From Trichomonas vaginalis G3 (Eukaryota; Parabasalia; Trichomonadida; Trichomonadidae), in NCBI RefSeq assembly GCF_026262505.1, contig NC_067205.1, positions 27,420,556 to 27,484,555 of the forward strand: a DNA stretch of 64,000 nt, read 5' to 3'. Below the pieces are notes generated by a model. It was not told where the DNA came from. It ran no database searches and was given only the letters and a program-made list of their open reading frames with translations. A program made the position numbers and the translations under genes. Shown here one piece after another: positions 52,785-62,277 of this stretch. Positions within the stretch are counted from its first letter, which is position 1. Each line of letters opens with the position of its first letter.

Positions 52785-53609
52785 ATGTCTGGTGCTTATA
52801 GTACTTCATTTGATCACAAAGCTGGAATTTCATTCAAATATTCCCCTGTTAAAATTGCAAAGAATGCAGATGATAAGGCAATTCAGTTCAATATTTACAT
52901 TTTGAACAATGGAACCTGTGATGCCTCTTTTCTTACAATTGGAAATATTCAAGTCGATATAAATCCTAACTCTCAATCAGATATATGCATTTTCTCTCAT
53001 AACATGCCAAAGAAAGTTGATCACCAAAGTTCATCCAATGATGTCACAATGTTCGCAGTTAAATATCCTGATTCCTTGGATTATTCAAGTGTAATCACAG
53101 ATTTTAATGGTCCGGCAGCTCTTATCGCAAAGTTTACATCTAGATCTAGTGTCAGATTTAACATTTATGATTCTACTGATCCAGATATGATAAATAACTG
53201 CGAAAGCCAGTCATTCAAGATAATAGATGAAAACAGATTGATTGAACAAAACTATTCTGGATCTATTAATTCAAATTGCCAACATAATCCAAAAGATAAT
53301 ATAAACTTTATTATTTTCTGGACAAGCGTCGGATTTGTAGTCGTAATTATTATAACAGTTACTATTATATGTCGGCGCTACCGAAAACAGAAACCACAAA
53401 ATACAGAATCGATGCTCTCAGCTGAACCTCCACAAAAATATACCAATTATCCACAATATATTCCACCAATAAGTGAGGTGCAAAACCAATATTATGGAAA
53501 GCCTACATTGAATGATCTACAAAACTTCAACATGAAATATACAACTCAACCAGTGATAGATCAAGATCCAACGCCTAATCCATATTCGAATGCAAATATT
53601 GTTTATTAA
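52785..53609 (+). CDS. Single-pass membrane protein with extracellular beta-rich domain
   Basis: 274 aa from ATG 52,785. About 170 polar, beta-strand-like residues with four or five cysteines come first. A clear membrane span follows (residues about 178-198, FIIFWTSVGFVVVIIITVTII), a CRRYRK stop-transfer signal, then a proline/tyrosine-rich cytoplasmic tail (KYTNYPQYIPP, NPYSNANIVY). There is no N-terminal signal peptide, so either it is inserted by the span itself or the annotated start is a remnant of a longer gene. The tail composition resembles that of other trichomonad surface proteins. Function unknown. Confidence 0.6.
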   Translation: MSGAYSTSFDHKAGISFKYSPVKIAKNADDKAIQFNIYILNNGTCDASFLTIGNIQVDINPNSQSDICIFSHNMPKKVDHQSSSNDVTMFAVKYPDSLDYSSVITDFNGPAALIAKFTSRSSVRFNIYDSTDPDMINNCESQSFKIIDENRLIEQNYSGSINSNCQHNPKDNINFIIFWTSVGFVVVIIITVTIICRRYRKQKPQNTESMLSAEPPQKYTNYPQYIPPISEVQNQYYGKPTLNDLQNFNMKYTTQPVIDQDPTPNPYSNANIVY

Positions 53610-53989
53610 ACACTTTCTTTTTGTTTTTATAGTTAAATTATTTTTTGATATTTAAAAATCAATGTTAGAGAGTGGTTTACGTCCACATTTCAATACTTGA
53701 TTATCCATCTATCTAATATTTCCTAGTTTAAAGCTGTTCAATCCACAACATAATTTGATGTGTTTCAAACAACTGCAAAACTTCGATGGTTAAATATCTG
53801 GCTATATGTCAATATCTTTACTACTATACATGAATGAAAATTTGCACAAGATTAAAAAATATAAACAAAAAATATGGACAAAACTTTCATTTTGGATTGT
53901 TTCCTGATGTAAATGTTAGAAGACTTAACCATTTTAAAATTCATGATTAGAGACGATAGGCACTATTTGGTCTGTTTTTTGACCTTAAA
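53610..53989. other. Intergenic stretch, nothing recognised
   Basis: AT-rich spacer. It should include the 3' end of the membrane-protein gene and the promoter of the ankyrin-type gene. No clear initiator is seen. Confidence 0.45.
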
Positions 53990-55084
53990 ATGGAACATAG
54001 AAATTCATCAGATTTTGAACCTAAAGTCTATCAAGCAATTGATGAAGTCACTTATCCATCGTATTTGCACAGCTCAATTAAAGTTGAAAATATGATTTGG
54101 GTAATTACCAAAGAAAATTTAGAGTCAACCGCGAAAATATTAGTTGAAAGTACAAAAAAATCACATATTAGCCAGAAATTTATTCAATTTACTATAGATG
54201 CAGCAACAAAACGTTATGATTTGTTGGAAGCTTTAAAATTACTTATCAATGTTAATAAATACAATGTAAACGTCAAGAATATAGATCAATTAATAAATTC
54301 TCAGAACGAAAACTATTCAATTTTTATCAATGATGATATTGAGAAATATCAAACTCATTGTTATGATAAAAATAGCAAATATAGCTTATCTATTTCGGCG
54401 AATATTTACAATGCTGCTGCTTTTGGAGCTATAAATATCTTTAAATTTTTAATTATGAATCAAGTTTCATTTGAAAATCAATCAATTGCGAAGAAATCCG
54501 TCGTTGGCGGTAATTTCGAACTTATTAAAACACTTGTCAATAAAGGAGTTGAATTCAAAGATACTTTAGTAGAAGCATTAAAATATCACAGAAATGATGT
54601 TGCTGATTGGATAATTTCTAATTACGGATGCTCGCATATTAAGCCATATCACTGTATAAAGTGGGGAAATATGGCTGCTGTAATTTTTTACATAGAAAAT
54701 GGAATGAAAATTGATAATCACTTACTAGATCATGTTGCTGTGAATTTCTGCATGCCTATGGTTGATTATTTAATTACTAAAAAGGCAAATTTCGCTACCG
54801 ATTCTGTAGTTGAAGAGGCTGTAAAAGTAAATAATTATCATTTGCTAAAAATGATATTTGAATCCGGATATAAGCCCCCTCAAAAGCTTTTAAATCATCA
54901 ATTGATTGTTGCATGCCAGCACGGATACTTAGAAGCTTCGAAAATTTTAATTCATTCAGGTGCAGACGTAAATAGCAACACAAGCTCTGTGGGAACCATG
55001 GCAGGAACACCATTATATTATGCAAATTTATCAAACAACAAAGAATTGCCAAAATACTTGATTGATAAAGGAGCAATGAGATGA
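53990..55084 (+). CDS. Divergent ankyrin-type protein
   Basis: 364 aa from ATG 53,990. Residues about 130-364 show degenerate ankyrin repeats: AAAFGAINIFKFLIMNQVSF, VVGGNFELIKTLVNKGVEF, VAVNFCMPMVDYLITKKANF, and a final, clearer one, ACQHGYLEASKILIHSGADVNSN. The N-terminal 120 residues are helical and unrecognised. The repeats are far more diverged from the consensus than those at 25,804-27,258, so this is a different ankyrin subfamily. Likely a soluble interaction protein. It looks whole. Confidence 0.75.
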   Translation: MEHRNSSDFEPKVYQAIDEVTYPSYLHSSIKVENMIWVITKENLESTAKILVESTKKSHISQKFIQFTIDAATKRYDLLEALKLLINVNKYNVNVKNIDQLINSQNENYSIFINDDIEKYQTHCYDKNSKYSLSISANIYNAAAFGAINIFKFLIMNQVSFENQSIAKKSVVGGNFELIKTLVNKGVEFKDTLVEALKYHRNDVADWIISNYGCSHIKPYHCIKWGNMAAVIFYIENGMKIDNHLLDHVAVNFCMPMVDYLITKKANFATDSVVEEAVKVNNYHLLKMIFESGYKPPQKLLNHQLIVACQHGYLEASKILIHSGADVNSNTSSVGTMAGTPLYYANLSNNKELPKYLIDKGAMR

Positions 55085-56011
55085 AATGATTTTTTTGTGA
55101 TTTATTTTATGTATTTGTATTAATATTATAAATATCCATGTTATTTAATTTAATTTTTGAACTTTAACTTGGTAACATTCGGTCATTTGATCAAGAAAAT
55201 TATCTATTTCAGATTGTATAAAAGAAAACTCAAAATTAATAGGCTCTTTTAGATAAGAAAAGAGTTTTTATCATTTGTATAAGCTTATAATTTAAAAATA
55301 ACATGATTTGTGGGGATTGATGAAATTCGATTAAAATAATCATGGTAATTTTGATTAATCATGAGACTACCGATTCTATTTTATTAGAGTATCAAGAAAT
55401 ATCTAATATCAGGCCATCTATAAAGTACATTTTTTTCCTTGAAATGTGAAACATTTGATATTTCCAAATAAACATGAAACTCTAGTTTTACATTGTATCT
55501 AGAATATAGGAACTACATTAATTGTTTTTAAATGTTTATTTTTTGAGACAATTTGCTGCCATTCCTCAATTTGATTATATATTATAAATTTTTATTTACT
55601 ATTATATATTCTAATTATAGATCCATTATTTAATTAGAGTCTGATTGAAGATTTCAATGAGGATTCTGAAAAATAATCCTTGTCGTCTGACCATTTTTAA
55701 TTAATTTTGCTCTATGTTATTATTAGAACAATGATACCGTTTTTAAAAAATTGATAGGAAAAAATTCAATTGAAAAACATTTATATTTTCCATTCAATTA
55801 AAAAATTCAGTGAATGGTCAATTAATGAAATGTATACTATTTTTATTTAATAAATAAATATTAAATTTTGGAAATTGTAAATAAATATTGTAATGGATAT
55901 ATATGCTATAAAGATCATTAGTATTTGATTATGTGAATTCATAATGCATTGAAAATTTTTTCAATACTTTCATCAATTGAGAACAATAGTCATCAAATTA
56001 TTTATCGTCAA
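55085..56011. other. 0.9-kb intergenic stretch, nothing recognised
   Basis: Very AT-rich. No open frame, repeat or RNA gene could be supported. It separates the ankyrin-type gene from the phosphatase-like gene and presumably holds the latter's promoter. Confidence 0.5.
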
Positions 56012-57088
56012 ATGACCTTGATACTTGAAGCTTTTCGTAACTATTTAATGGACAAAGACGATGTTTTCTCAGCAATTGGCACTGAACTTCAGCCCATCCC
56101 TTATTTCAATGAAGTTGATTTGGCCAAACTCCTGTATGGTGCAAAAGCAATTATTTCAAAAGAAAACTCTTTGCTTAAATTGGATGGCCGTTTCTGTGTA
56201 ATTGGTGACATACATGGAAACTTGCAGGATCTCCTTCAAATCTTGGCGAATCAAGGAATGCCCCCAATGACTCAATATCTGTTTTTAGGAGATTATAGCG
56301 GATCAGGTTCAAACTCGGTAGAAGTAATCGCCTTGTTACTTGCTCTTAAGGTGTGCTTCCCGAAATACGTATATTTGTTGAAAGGTCATGAGGAATGTAT
56401 TTGTAACAACAATAATTCCACTTTCTTCCAGGAGGTAGTATCAGAATATTCAGAAGGTCTCTGGGATCTATTTGTTGAAACGTTTGAGCAGCTTCCATTA
56501 GCTGCAATTATTTCTAACTCAACATTTTGTGTCCATGGTGGTATAGGTCCAAATATCACCTCATTAGAAGCAATTTCATCCATTAAACGTCCAGCTATTA
56601 ACTCTGATATCGTTTCAACTTTAATTTGGAGCGAACCAACTGAGGTTACAAGAGAATATATGGCGCTCCCAGAATTTGGTAGCTATCTATATGGCGTTGA
56701 TGCGATTCAAAAATTCTTAAGGCAACACAAACTCCAAAGAATTGTAAGATCTCATGAATTTGCAGAGCAAGGCATTAAACGCTTCCATGGTGCTAACTTA
56801 TATTCTGTATTCTCATCTTCCTGCTATGGAAATACTAATAATATAAGTGGCTGTCTCCTGATTCATGATCGAATGATAGAAGGTTTTACTTATGAGCCAA
56901 TTGAAAAACTTCCTAGAAATCAGGAGTCATACACCAATGTAGAAAACACTTTCTTTAGACGTGTTGTTGAATCAGATAAAAATGTCAAATGTCGTATCAG
57001 AATAGCTAACTCTATGTCATATCAAAGTCTTAGCCCAAGTGGATCTAATCTTCCTCCACTCAGAAGATCGACAAGTTTGCTTAATTAA
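56012..57088 (+). CDS. PP1-like phosphatase with lost catalytic residues
   Basis: 358 aa from ATG 56,012; no upstream in-frame ATG. The PPP fold is recognisable: GDIHGN (65-70), LFLGDY (90-95), HGGIG (175-179), LIWSEP (204-209), IVRSHE (244-249). Compared with PP1 the metal ligands in GDxHG and the Asp of GDY are kept. GDYVDRG reads GDYSGSG, so the Arg is lost. RGNHE reads KGHEE, so the Asn and His are lost. The Arg expected before FTFG is also missing. It is likely a pseudophosphatase that binds partners or substrates without cleaving. A ~60-residue polar C-terminal tail follows the fold. Function as an active enzyme seems unlikely. Confidence 0.8.
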   Translation: MTLILEAFRNYLMDKDDVFSAIGTELQPIPYFNEVDLAKLLYGAKAIISKENSLLKLDGRFCVIGDIHGNLQDLLQILANQGMPPMTQYLFLGDYSGSGSNSVEVIALLLALKVCFPKYVYLLKGHEECICNNNNSTFFQEVVSEYSEGLWDLFVETFEQLPLAAIISNSTFCVHGGIGPNITSLEAISSIKRPAINSDIVSTLIWSEPTEVTREYMALPEFGSYLYGVDAIQKFLRQHKLQRIVRSHEFAEQGIKRFHGANLYSVFSSSCYGNTNNISGCLLIHDRMIEGFTYEPIEKLPRNQESYTNVENTFFRRVVESDKNVKCRIRIANSMSYQSLSPSGSNLPPLRRSTSLLN

Positions 57089-57435
57089 GATGATATTTTA
57101 TTTTGTTTTTCTCTTCTGTTTGTTTTATTTATCTAAACATGACTTTTACCGAAATAAGTTTCTCTCATCTCTAACTCTCATGTCTAGCCAAATTATGGTT
57201 GAGGATGAAAAAAAATTGAAAATATGGCAGAGAAAAAAACTATCAGAAATTTTTCGATTAATTACTAACTTATACTTTATGTACTCGATTTTTTACGATG
57301 AAGTCTTGATTTAATTTGTCAAATTTCGTTTCAAAAAAACTAACTCCGTGTAATAATTTTTCTAACAGTTTGTTATGAATAATAAATCATATCTTATCGT
57401 AAATTTTGAATATGAATTTTGAGAAGCATCAGAAA
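57089..57435. other. Intergenic stretch before the LysM gene
   Basis: AT-rich. A 91-codon frame overlapping the 3' end of the phosphatase gene in another frame has no recognisable feature. The region ends with the initiator at 57,436. Confidence 0.45.
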
Positions 57436-57441
57436 TCATTT
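57436..57441 (+). promoter_or_regulatory. Initiator (TCAYWW) of the LysM gene
   Basis: TCATTT matches the Trichomonas initiator. Its A lies 20 bases before ATG 57,458, the usual leader length. Confidence 0.6.
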
Positions 57442-57457
57442 CGAAAATAATCGTTAA

Positions 57458-58321
57458 ATGATTGAAAATACACCTCGAATGATACACGCCCAAGAAGGGG
57501 ATAATTTATACTCAATTGCCTTAAAGTATAATACATCCCCATCATATCTTCAAGTGATTAATAACATATATCCGCCTTTAATCACAAAAGGTACTGATAT
57601 TCTTTTAGGTTCAGTTGAAGACGTTGCAAATGCTCATCATTCATTCTACGTAGTCTTTACATCTAACAATATTGAGTATCCTGGTACTATTACAGTTCTC
57701 CCAGACTCGTTCGTTTTTGAGCAGAGGCAAATGTCGCTCACTTCACCTAAGCTTGTTTACCCAATAAACATCGTTAGTATCGTCCAATCATCCCTATTCC
57801 CACATCCGTCTATAAATTCAAGGAGTTACAATGATCCTGCTCAGCCAGCGATTTTAATTATTTGTTTTCTCGCTGATCCTTTCAATCAAAAGAATGTCGA
57901 AGTTGCTACATTTGAAGGCCCAAGAGCCGAGCTAGATGCGTTATACATTTTAATACAATCAAGAGCCAAAAATCGTCAATCTAAAATTAAATTCAATATT
58001 ACAGAACATGCACAACATGCTGCTGAACTTAAGACCATTGATTCTCTAGAGGAGCATAATAAGCCAGCTTATCTCAGATCCAAAGCTGTAATCAGAGCCC
58101 AACAAGTTATTTTCGGAGAATCTAAGATTTTAGATATGGTCGATATATTTTCAATACGTAGAGAACTTCCGTACAGATTTCGTGCTCTGGCATGGACAAA
58201 AATTTTCGGCGTCAAAAATTTTCTCACTGGGTTTTCGTCTATCAATCCCAGCTCATTATATACGCAACCAATCAAAAATCTGATATGGGAGTCCAAGGCT
58301 AACTTTTTGTTGTCTACCTAA
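57458..58321 (+). CDS. LysM protein of the OXR1/NCOA7 type with only the start of TLDc
   Basis: 287 aa from ATG 57,458. Residues 8-50 form a LysM domain (HAQEGDNLYSIALKYNTS...LQVINN). Residues about 60-175 form a GRAM/PH-like beta domain. Residues about 220-250 read SKILDMVDIFSIRRELPYRFRALAW, which matches the first helix and loop of a TLDc domain ('S.IL....L...LP.R.....W'). LysM-GRAM-TLDc is the layout of OXR1/NCOA7 proteins, which bind V-ATPase and protect against oxidative stress. Here the frame ends about 35 residues after the TLDc start with unrelated sequence, so most of TLDc (~120 residues) is missing and no remnant is seen downstream. It may be truncated or a naturally shortened family member. 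Confidence 0.65.
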   Translation: MIENTPRMIHAQEGDNLYSIALKYNTSPSYLQVINNIYPPLITKGTDILLGSVEDVANAHHSFYVVFTSNNIEYPGTITVLPDSFVFEQRQMSLTSPKLVYPINIVSIVQSSLFPHPSINSRSYNDPAQPAILIICFLADPFNQKNVEVATFEGPRAELDALYILIQSRAKNRQSKIKFNITEHAQHAAELKTIDSLEEHNKPAYLRSKAVIRAQQVIFGESKILDMVDIFSIRRELPYRFRALAWTKIFGVKNFLTGFSSINPSSLYTQPIKNLIWESKANFLLST

Positions 58322-58778
58322 TAAAAGAGGAAGCAGCATTAGTGAGAATAATCGCAAATATTCAATTTAAATTATCTTTTTATTCTTAATTTAAAGTGAC
58401 AAAAAGAATAAAAAACCTATTCTAAGGCATGTTGTTATGTAAATGAGACTAGACATCATATTTTATGTTATGAAAAAAAAATATTTAGAATTTTAGAACA
58501 AAATAAATAGAAAAAATAGCATAACTTATGGATGTGCGTATATTAAATTTAATAAATTAAGAGAAATTATTTTTGGCGCCAAAATTATTCGTTAACTCTC
58601 AAATTTTTCTGAGTCAATAAGCCGCCAAAAAAGTGTCATTTCTTTATAGGAAAGGAAACCTATTTGACGAACAATCCGGACACTAATGCCTCAGCGAATT
58701 TCCCCAAACCCACCAATCCCCTCCCTGCTGTTGTGCACCATCGATGGAAAGTAAGTCATCAATAGTCTCTTTTCCTTG
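58322..58778. other. Intergenic stretch with a G/C-richer segment
   Basis: AT-rich up to about 58,650, then a less AT-rich segment with a short fold-back (TATAGG...CCTATT) and a pyrimidine-rich CCCCAAACCC-type patch just before the minisatellite. No coding signal. Confidence 0.4.
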
Positions 58779-59660
58779 GACTTGAAATGTAAATCTCGGA
58801 CGAAAGTAAGTCTGACTTGAAATGTAAGTCTCGGACGAAAGTAAGTCTGACTTGAAATGTAAGTCTCGGACGAAAGTAAGTCTGACTTGAAATGTAAGTC
58901 TCGGACGAAAGTAAGTCTGACTTGAAATGTAAGTCTCGGACGAAAGTAAGTCTGACTTGAAATGTAAGTCTCGGACGAAAGTAAGTCTGACTTGAAATGT
59001 AAGTCTCGGACGAAAGTAAGTCTGACTTGAAATGTAAGTCTCGGACGAAAGTAAGTCTGACTTGAAATGTAAGTCTCGGACGAAAGTAAGTCTGACTTGA
59101 AATGTAAGTCTCGGACGAAAGTAAGTCTGACTTGAAATGTAAGTCTCGGACGAAAGTAAGTCTGACTTGAAATGTAAGTCTCGGACGAAAGTAAGTCTGA
59201 CTTGAAATGTAAGTCTCGGACGAAAGTAAGTCTGACTTGAAATGTAAGTTTCGGACGAAAGTAAGTCTGACTTGAAATGGAAGTCTGACTTGAAATGTAA
59301 GTTTCGGACGAAAGTAAGTCTGACTTGAAATGTAAGTTTCGGACGAAAGTAAGTCTGACTTGAAATGTAAGTTTCGGACGAAAGTAAGTCTGACTTGAAA
59401 TGTAAGTCTCGGACGAAAGTAAGTCTGACTTGAAATGTAAGTCTGATTCTAAATGTAAGTTCTAGACTAAAGTAAGTCTGATTCTAAATATAAGTCTGAT
59501 ATTAAGATAAGTTTGTAACTAAAATTAAGTCTTATTCCAAAAGCAAATTTAATTGTATAATAAGTCTGGATCTAGAGTAAGCCTTAGTCTACAGCTATTC
59601 TGTGTCAAAAATAAGTCACGAACCATAGTAAGTTTCGGACTAGAGTATGTCTGTAATTCG
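58779..59660. repeat. 35-bp minisatellite, ~18 copies, decaying at the right
   Basis: The unit is two half-repeats that both start GTAAGT: GTAAGTCTGACTTGAAAT and GTAAGTCTCGGACGAAA. About 18 full units run from 58,779 to about 59,430. The first units are nearly identical. Later ones carry TTTCGG in place of CTCGG and one has a ~20-base insertion near 59,265-59,290. From about 59,430 the motif continues in degenerate form (GTAAGTCTGATTCTAAAT and variants) to about 59,660. It has no sustained open frame on either strand. Confidence 0.95.
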
Positions 59661-60139
59661 AATCATTCATATTCTTCAATTATCCCGCCAAAAAAATTAT
59701 CGTCTTTTTATCATACCATAGTTTTTATCAATCTCGTTCTACTAAAAAACCTTTATATTGGTGATTTCTTTGTTAAACCTGTATTTTTTCATGTGAATCT
59801 TATTGTATAAACTCTAAAAGTTCAATTTCCGGTCGAAAAAAACTTGAAAACAATTTGTATTCGACGAGTTAAAGAGCTCTATTTATTCTAAATTTTCCAA
59901 AAAAATTAGATTTCGTTTTTTCGCTTCAAAAAATAGTTAGTATCCCTAAGTCGTGTACTGAGGCACTGCGCGCCTCCATACACCACTTAGCTGTTTTGAC
60001 ACTTTACAAAACCATTAACGTATATTTTACAACACAAACGACAACACTAACTTAACATTAAATATTTACAAAGCCGCCAACCACTTCACTTCACTAACGT
60101 TTTCACAAACGACTTCACTAATGTAAAAAATAAACGTTC

Positions 60140-60460
60140 TCACTTACAAAAGTATTGCAACTCCTCCCATTGCTGTGCTTCACATAACAGCTCATAATCT
60201 TCTGACTCACTTTCTTCTTCATATAGGTCAAAATCACTGTCAAAATAAATGTTAGTAAGTTTTGACAAAGCTAATGAAACACGTTTACCGTTTGTATCGT
60301 ATGCTTGTATAAACTTTCCATTCTTCATTCCTTCATAAACGCTCAAACTAACTTTACCCTTTCTCCCTCGTATCTGATAGAATGTATTTTCACGAGGAAC
60401 GAAGAACAAATTCTTGAACTCATGACCGTTGTAGTTTGTTATCTCAATAGTTTTCGTCAT
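60140..60460 (-). CDS. Unrecognised element B protein (106 aa)
   Basis: From ATG 60,460, preceded by TTTATATAAATG-type sequence like the start boxes in element A. The first ~75 residues look beta-rich (EITNYNGHEFKNLFFVP...VSLSVYEG). The C terminus is strongly acidic (DLYEEESESED). I recognise no family. It is the gene nearest the presumed left end. Confidence 0.5.
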   Translation of the reverse strand: MTKTIEITNYNGHEFKNLFFVPRENTFYQIRGRKGKVSLSVYEGMKNGKFIQAYDTNGKRVSLALSKLTNIYFDSDFDLYEEESESEDYELLCEAQQWEELQYFCK

Positions 60461-60588
60461 TTATATAAAAATAAACGTTCTCGCTAAATAATAAAATAAA
60501 CTTAAAAATAAACGTTGTCAGAGGTGAAAAAATAAATTTAGGTGAAGTGGTGAAATCTCACCTCTTTTTTCACCTCTTTTTTCACCCT

Positions 60589-60618
60589 AGCCGCAAAGCG
60601 GCTCTGACCCTTTGGGTC
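60589..60618. terminator. Paired G/C hairpins between element B genes
   Basis: AGCCGC-AAA-GCGGCT (60,589-60,603) followed at once by GACCC-TTT-GGGTC (60,606-60,618), just after a run of CACCTCTTTTTT steps (60,558-60,585). They lie right after the stop of the gene 60,630-61,154 (minus strand), where a transcript end or RNA-processing signal would be expected. Role inferred. Confidence 0.5.
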
Positions 60619-60629
60619 TGTTGAATTCA

Positions 60630-61154
60630 TTACTTTATAACTCTCTTCCTTGGTTTCTTTTTAGTTGCTTTCTTCACGTCTGTCTCCAACTTGACTGTCT
60701 TTCTTCTTCGTCCGTAATGATACCAATTACTTCCACCAGTCAATGGGTCAAATGGTCTTTCGTAAGGGTTTCCATACATTCCATAGGGACCATACGGAAG
60801 AACTACTGGTGGAGAAGAAACATTTTCTTTAGTTCCATCGACTCTATTTAAATGCATTGTTTCACCTTTCATCTGGTCATTAAAGTCTTTTGCGTGTTTT
60901 GCAAACTCATCGTCCTTTCCTAAAGCATTTTCTGACTCAGTCGCAACCAAATTGGATGCTTTATTTATGAGCCCTATTTTATTTAATCTTAACTTCTTTG
61001 CAACCCAGCCTCCAATCTTTCCTTTATTTGCATCTAATGTCTTCGAAACCCTTCCTCCACTCATTTTATTTACTGCGTCATAAGCTCCAAGTGCTTTTGC
61101 TCCAAATGCTAATGCTTTTGTTCCCATTGCGCCTAAAGCTGCCCAAGCTACCAT
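60630..61154 (-). CDS. Minor-capsid/core-like basic protein of element B (174 aa)
   Basis: The N terminus is alanine/glycine-rich and amphipathic (MVAWAALGAMGTKALAFGAKAL), the middle polar, then a PYGPYGMYGNPYERPF segment, and the C terminus is strongly basic (GRRRKTVKLE...KKATKKKPRKR). This order is seen in Polinton and adenovirus minor capsid or core proteins that contact both membrane and DNA. It starts directly next to the stop of the gene upstream (61,155), without a gap. Role inferred from composition. Confidence 0.5.
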   Translation of the reverse strand: MVAWAALGAMGTKALAFGAKALGAYDAVNKMSGGRVSKTLDANKGKIGGWVAKKLRLNKIGLINKASNLVATESENALGKDDEFAKHAKDFNDQMKGETMHLNRVDGTKENVSSPPVVLPYGPYGMYGNPYERPFDPLTGGSNWYHYGRRRKTVKLETDVKKATKKKPRKRVIK

Positions 61155-61379
61155 TTACCCCATATTAAAATCATCTCTCTTCAATATTATCTCATAAAAG
61201 TTCTCGTTACTGGAGAAAGTCAATGAAACATAAGCGTTCTCACGGGCTTCGTCCTCACCGCTTTGCGGTCTATCTAACTTCTTTCTTATATCATCTATAC
61301 GCTTCAAAATATCTGAACAATTGCTAACATCTTCTACAACAGTTATTTCATCATGAATGACCTTCAAGAACAAGCTCAT
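61155..61379 (-). CDS. Unrecognised element B protein (74 aa)
   Basis: From ATG 61,379 with no gap to either neighbour, so the three minus-strand genes here are probably read together. The N-terminal half is helical and acidic, the C-terminal half beta-like. No family recognised. Confidence 0.4.
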   Translation of the reverse strand: MSLFLKVIHDEITVVEDVSNCSDILKRIDDIRKKLDRPQSGEDEARENAYVSLTFSSNENFYEIILKRDDFNMG

Positions 61380-62261
61380 TTAATATGCTATTAAAATCAT
61401 CTCAATAATGAGTCCATCCTTTCCATCTTTAGGTAGCACAACATCTTTCATTGAAGAAGGTTCGACAAGTCTTATGTTAAACTTACTGACAAAGTTTGTT
61501 ATACTATAATGCTTTGGCGGCGAATACATGTAGTTTGAAAGACATAATATAGATTCTTCAGCAAATTCACTTATACTGGATTTTATAACAATGTTCTCAC
61601 GAGACCAAATACCACCAATTGACAATCTTGTAAGCAATCCTGCTGAACCTTCAACTGTAAACGTCGATGGTAACATTCCACGAAGGTCATCTATTGACAT
61701 CTTTGAGTCACTGAATTTAAATATTTTCTTAAAGCAATCGTCATTATCTAACCATGCAATAGCTTTGAAGTTTTCATTCGAATATACATCTGCTTCATTA
61801 AATGTAAAACCTGACTTCTTTGCAGAGATGACTTTAAAATCTATTGAGTTTGTTTCAAAATTATATGCTATGCTAACTTCTGAAGGTAATGGATGTCCTT
61901 CCGCAGTCAGTTGTTCTCTCACTACCGTTTGAAGCTTTGTGTTAAAAACTTTCATGTCATCTCCTGTGTCTAGGTTCACATACACAGCAACAGGAAAACT
62001 ATCTTGCTTCTTTGTTTCATCATTATACCTCAAAACATTAAAGTTCTTCAATAATATTGTTCTTCCTGCTGGAATACTTCGAACCTGTCTGATTTCAATA
62101 GCTTTCTCACCTCCTACATACTCTACCCAGTGCCTTGGATATTCATAAGTATACTGACTTTCTTGAATTTTGGTAGGTTTCATCATAACGTGTTCATAGT
62201 ATATCTTTATACTCTTGTCAGTTAGACTCGGTGCTATGTTCTGAATATTTCTGACTTGCAT
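61380..62261 (-). CDS. Unrecognised element B protein, possible minor capsid protein (293 aa)
   Basis: Read from ATG 62,261 (MQVRNIQNIAPS), 16 bases from the divergent ATPase start. The protein is rich in predicted beta strands with few helices, no catalytic motif and no membrane span. Size and position beside the packaging ATPase fit a penton-like or other minor capsid component, but no motif proves it. It looks whole. Confidence 0.5.
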   Translation of the reverse strand: MQVRNIQNIAPSLTDKSIKIYYEHVMMKPTKIQESQYTYEYPRHWVEYVGGEKAIEIRQVRSIPAGRTILLKNFNVLRYNDETKKQDSFPVAVYVNLDTGDDMKVFNTKLQTVVREQLTAEGHPLPSEVSIAYNFETNSIDFKVISAKKSGFTFNEADVYSNENFKAIAWLDNDDCFKKIFKFSDSKMSIDDLRGMLPSTFTVEGSAGLLTRLSIGGIWSRENIVIKSSISEFAEESILCLSNYMYSPPKHYSITNFVSKFNIRLVEPSSMKDVVLPKDGKDGLIIEMILIAY

Positions 62262-62277
62262 TTTTAATGGAGATAAA

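Noticed and set aside
58779-59430. Repeated GTAAGT as splice donors
   Set aside because: No matching branch/acceptor motif of the trichomonad type (ACTAACACACAG) is present and no exon-like frame surrounds the repeats.
58779-59660. CRISPR array
   Set aside because: Units are head-to-tail without unique spacers, in a eukaryotic genome. It is a minisatellite.
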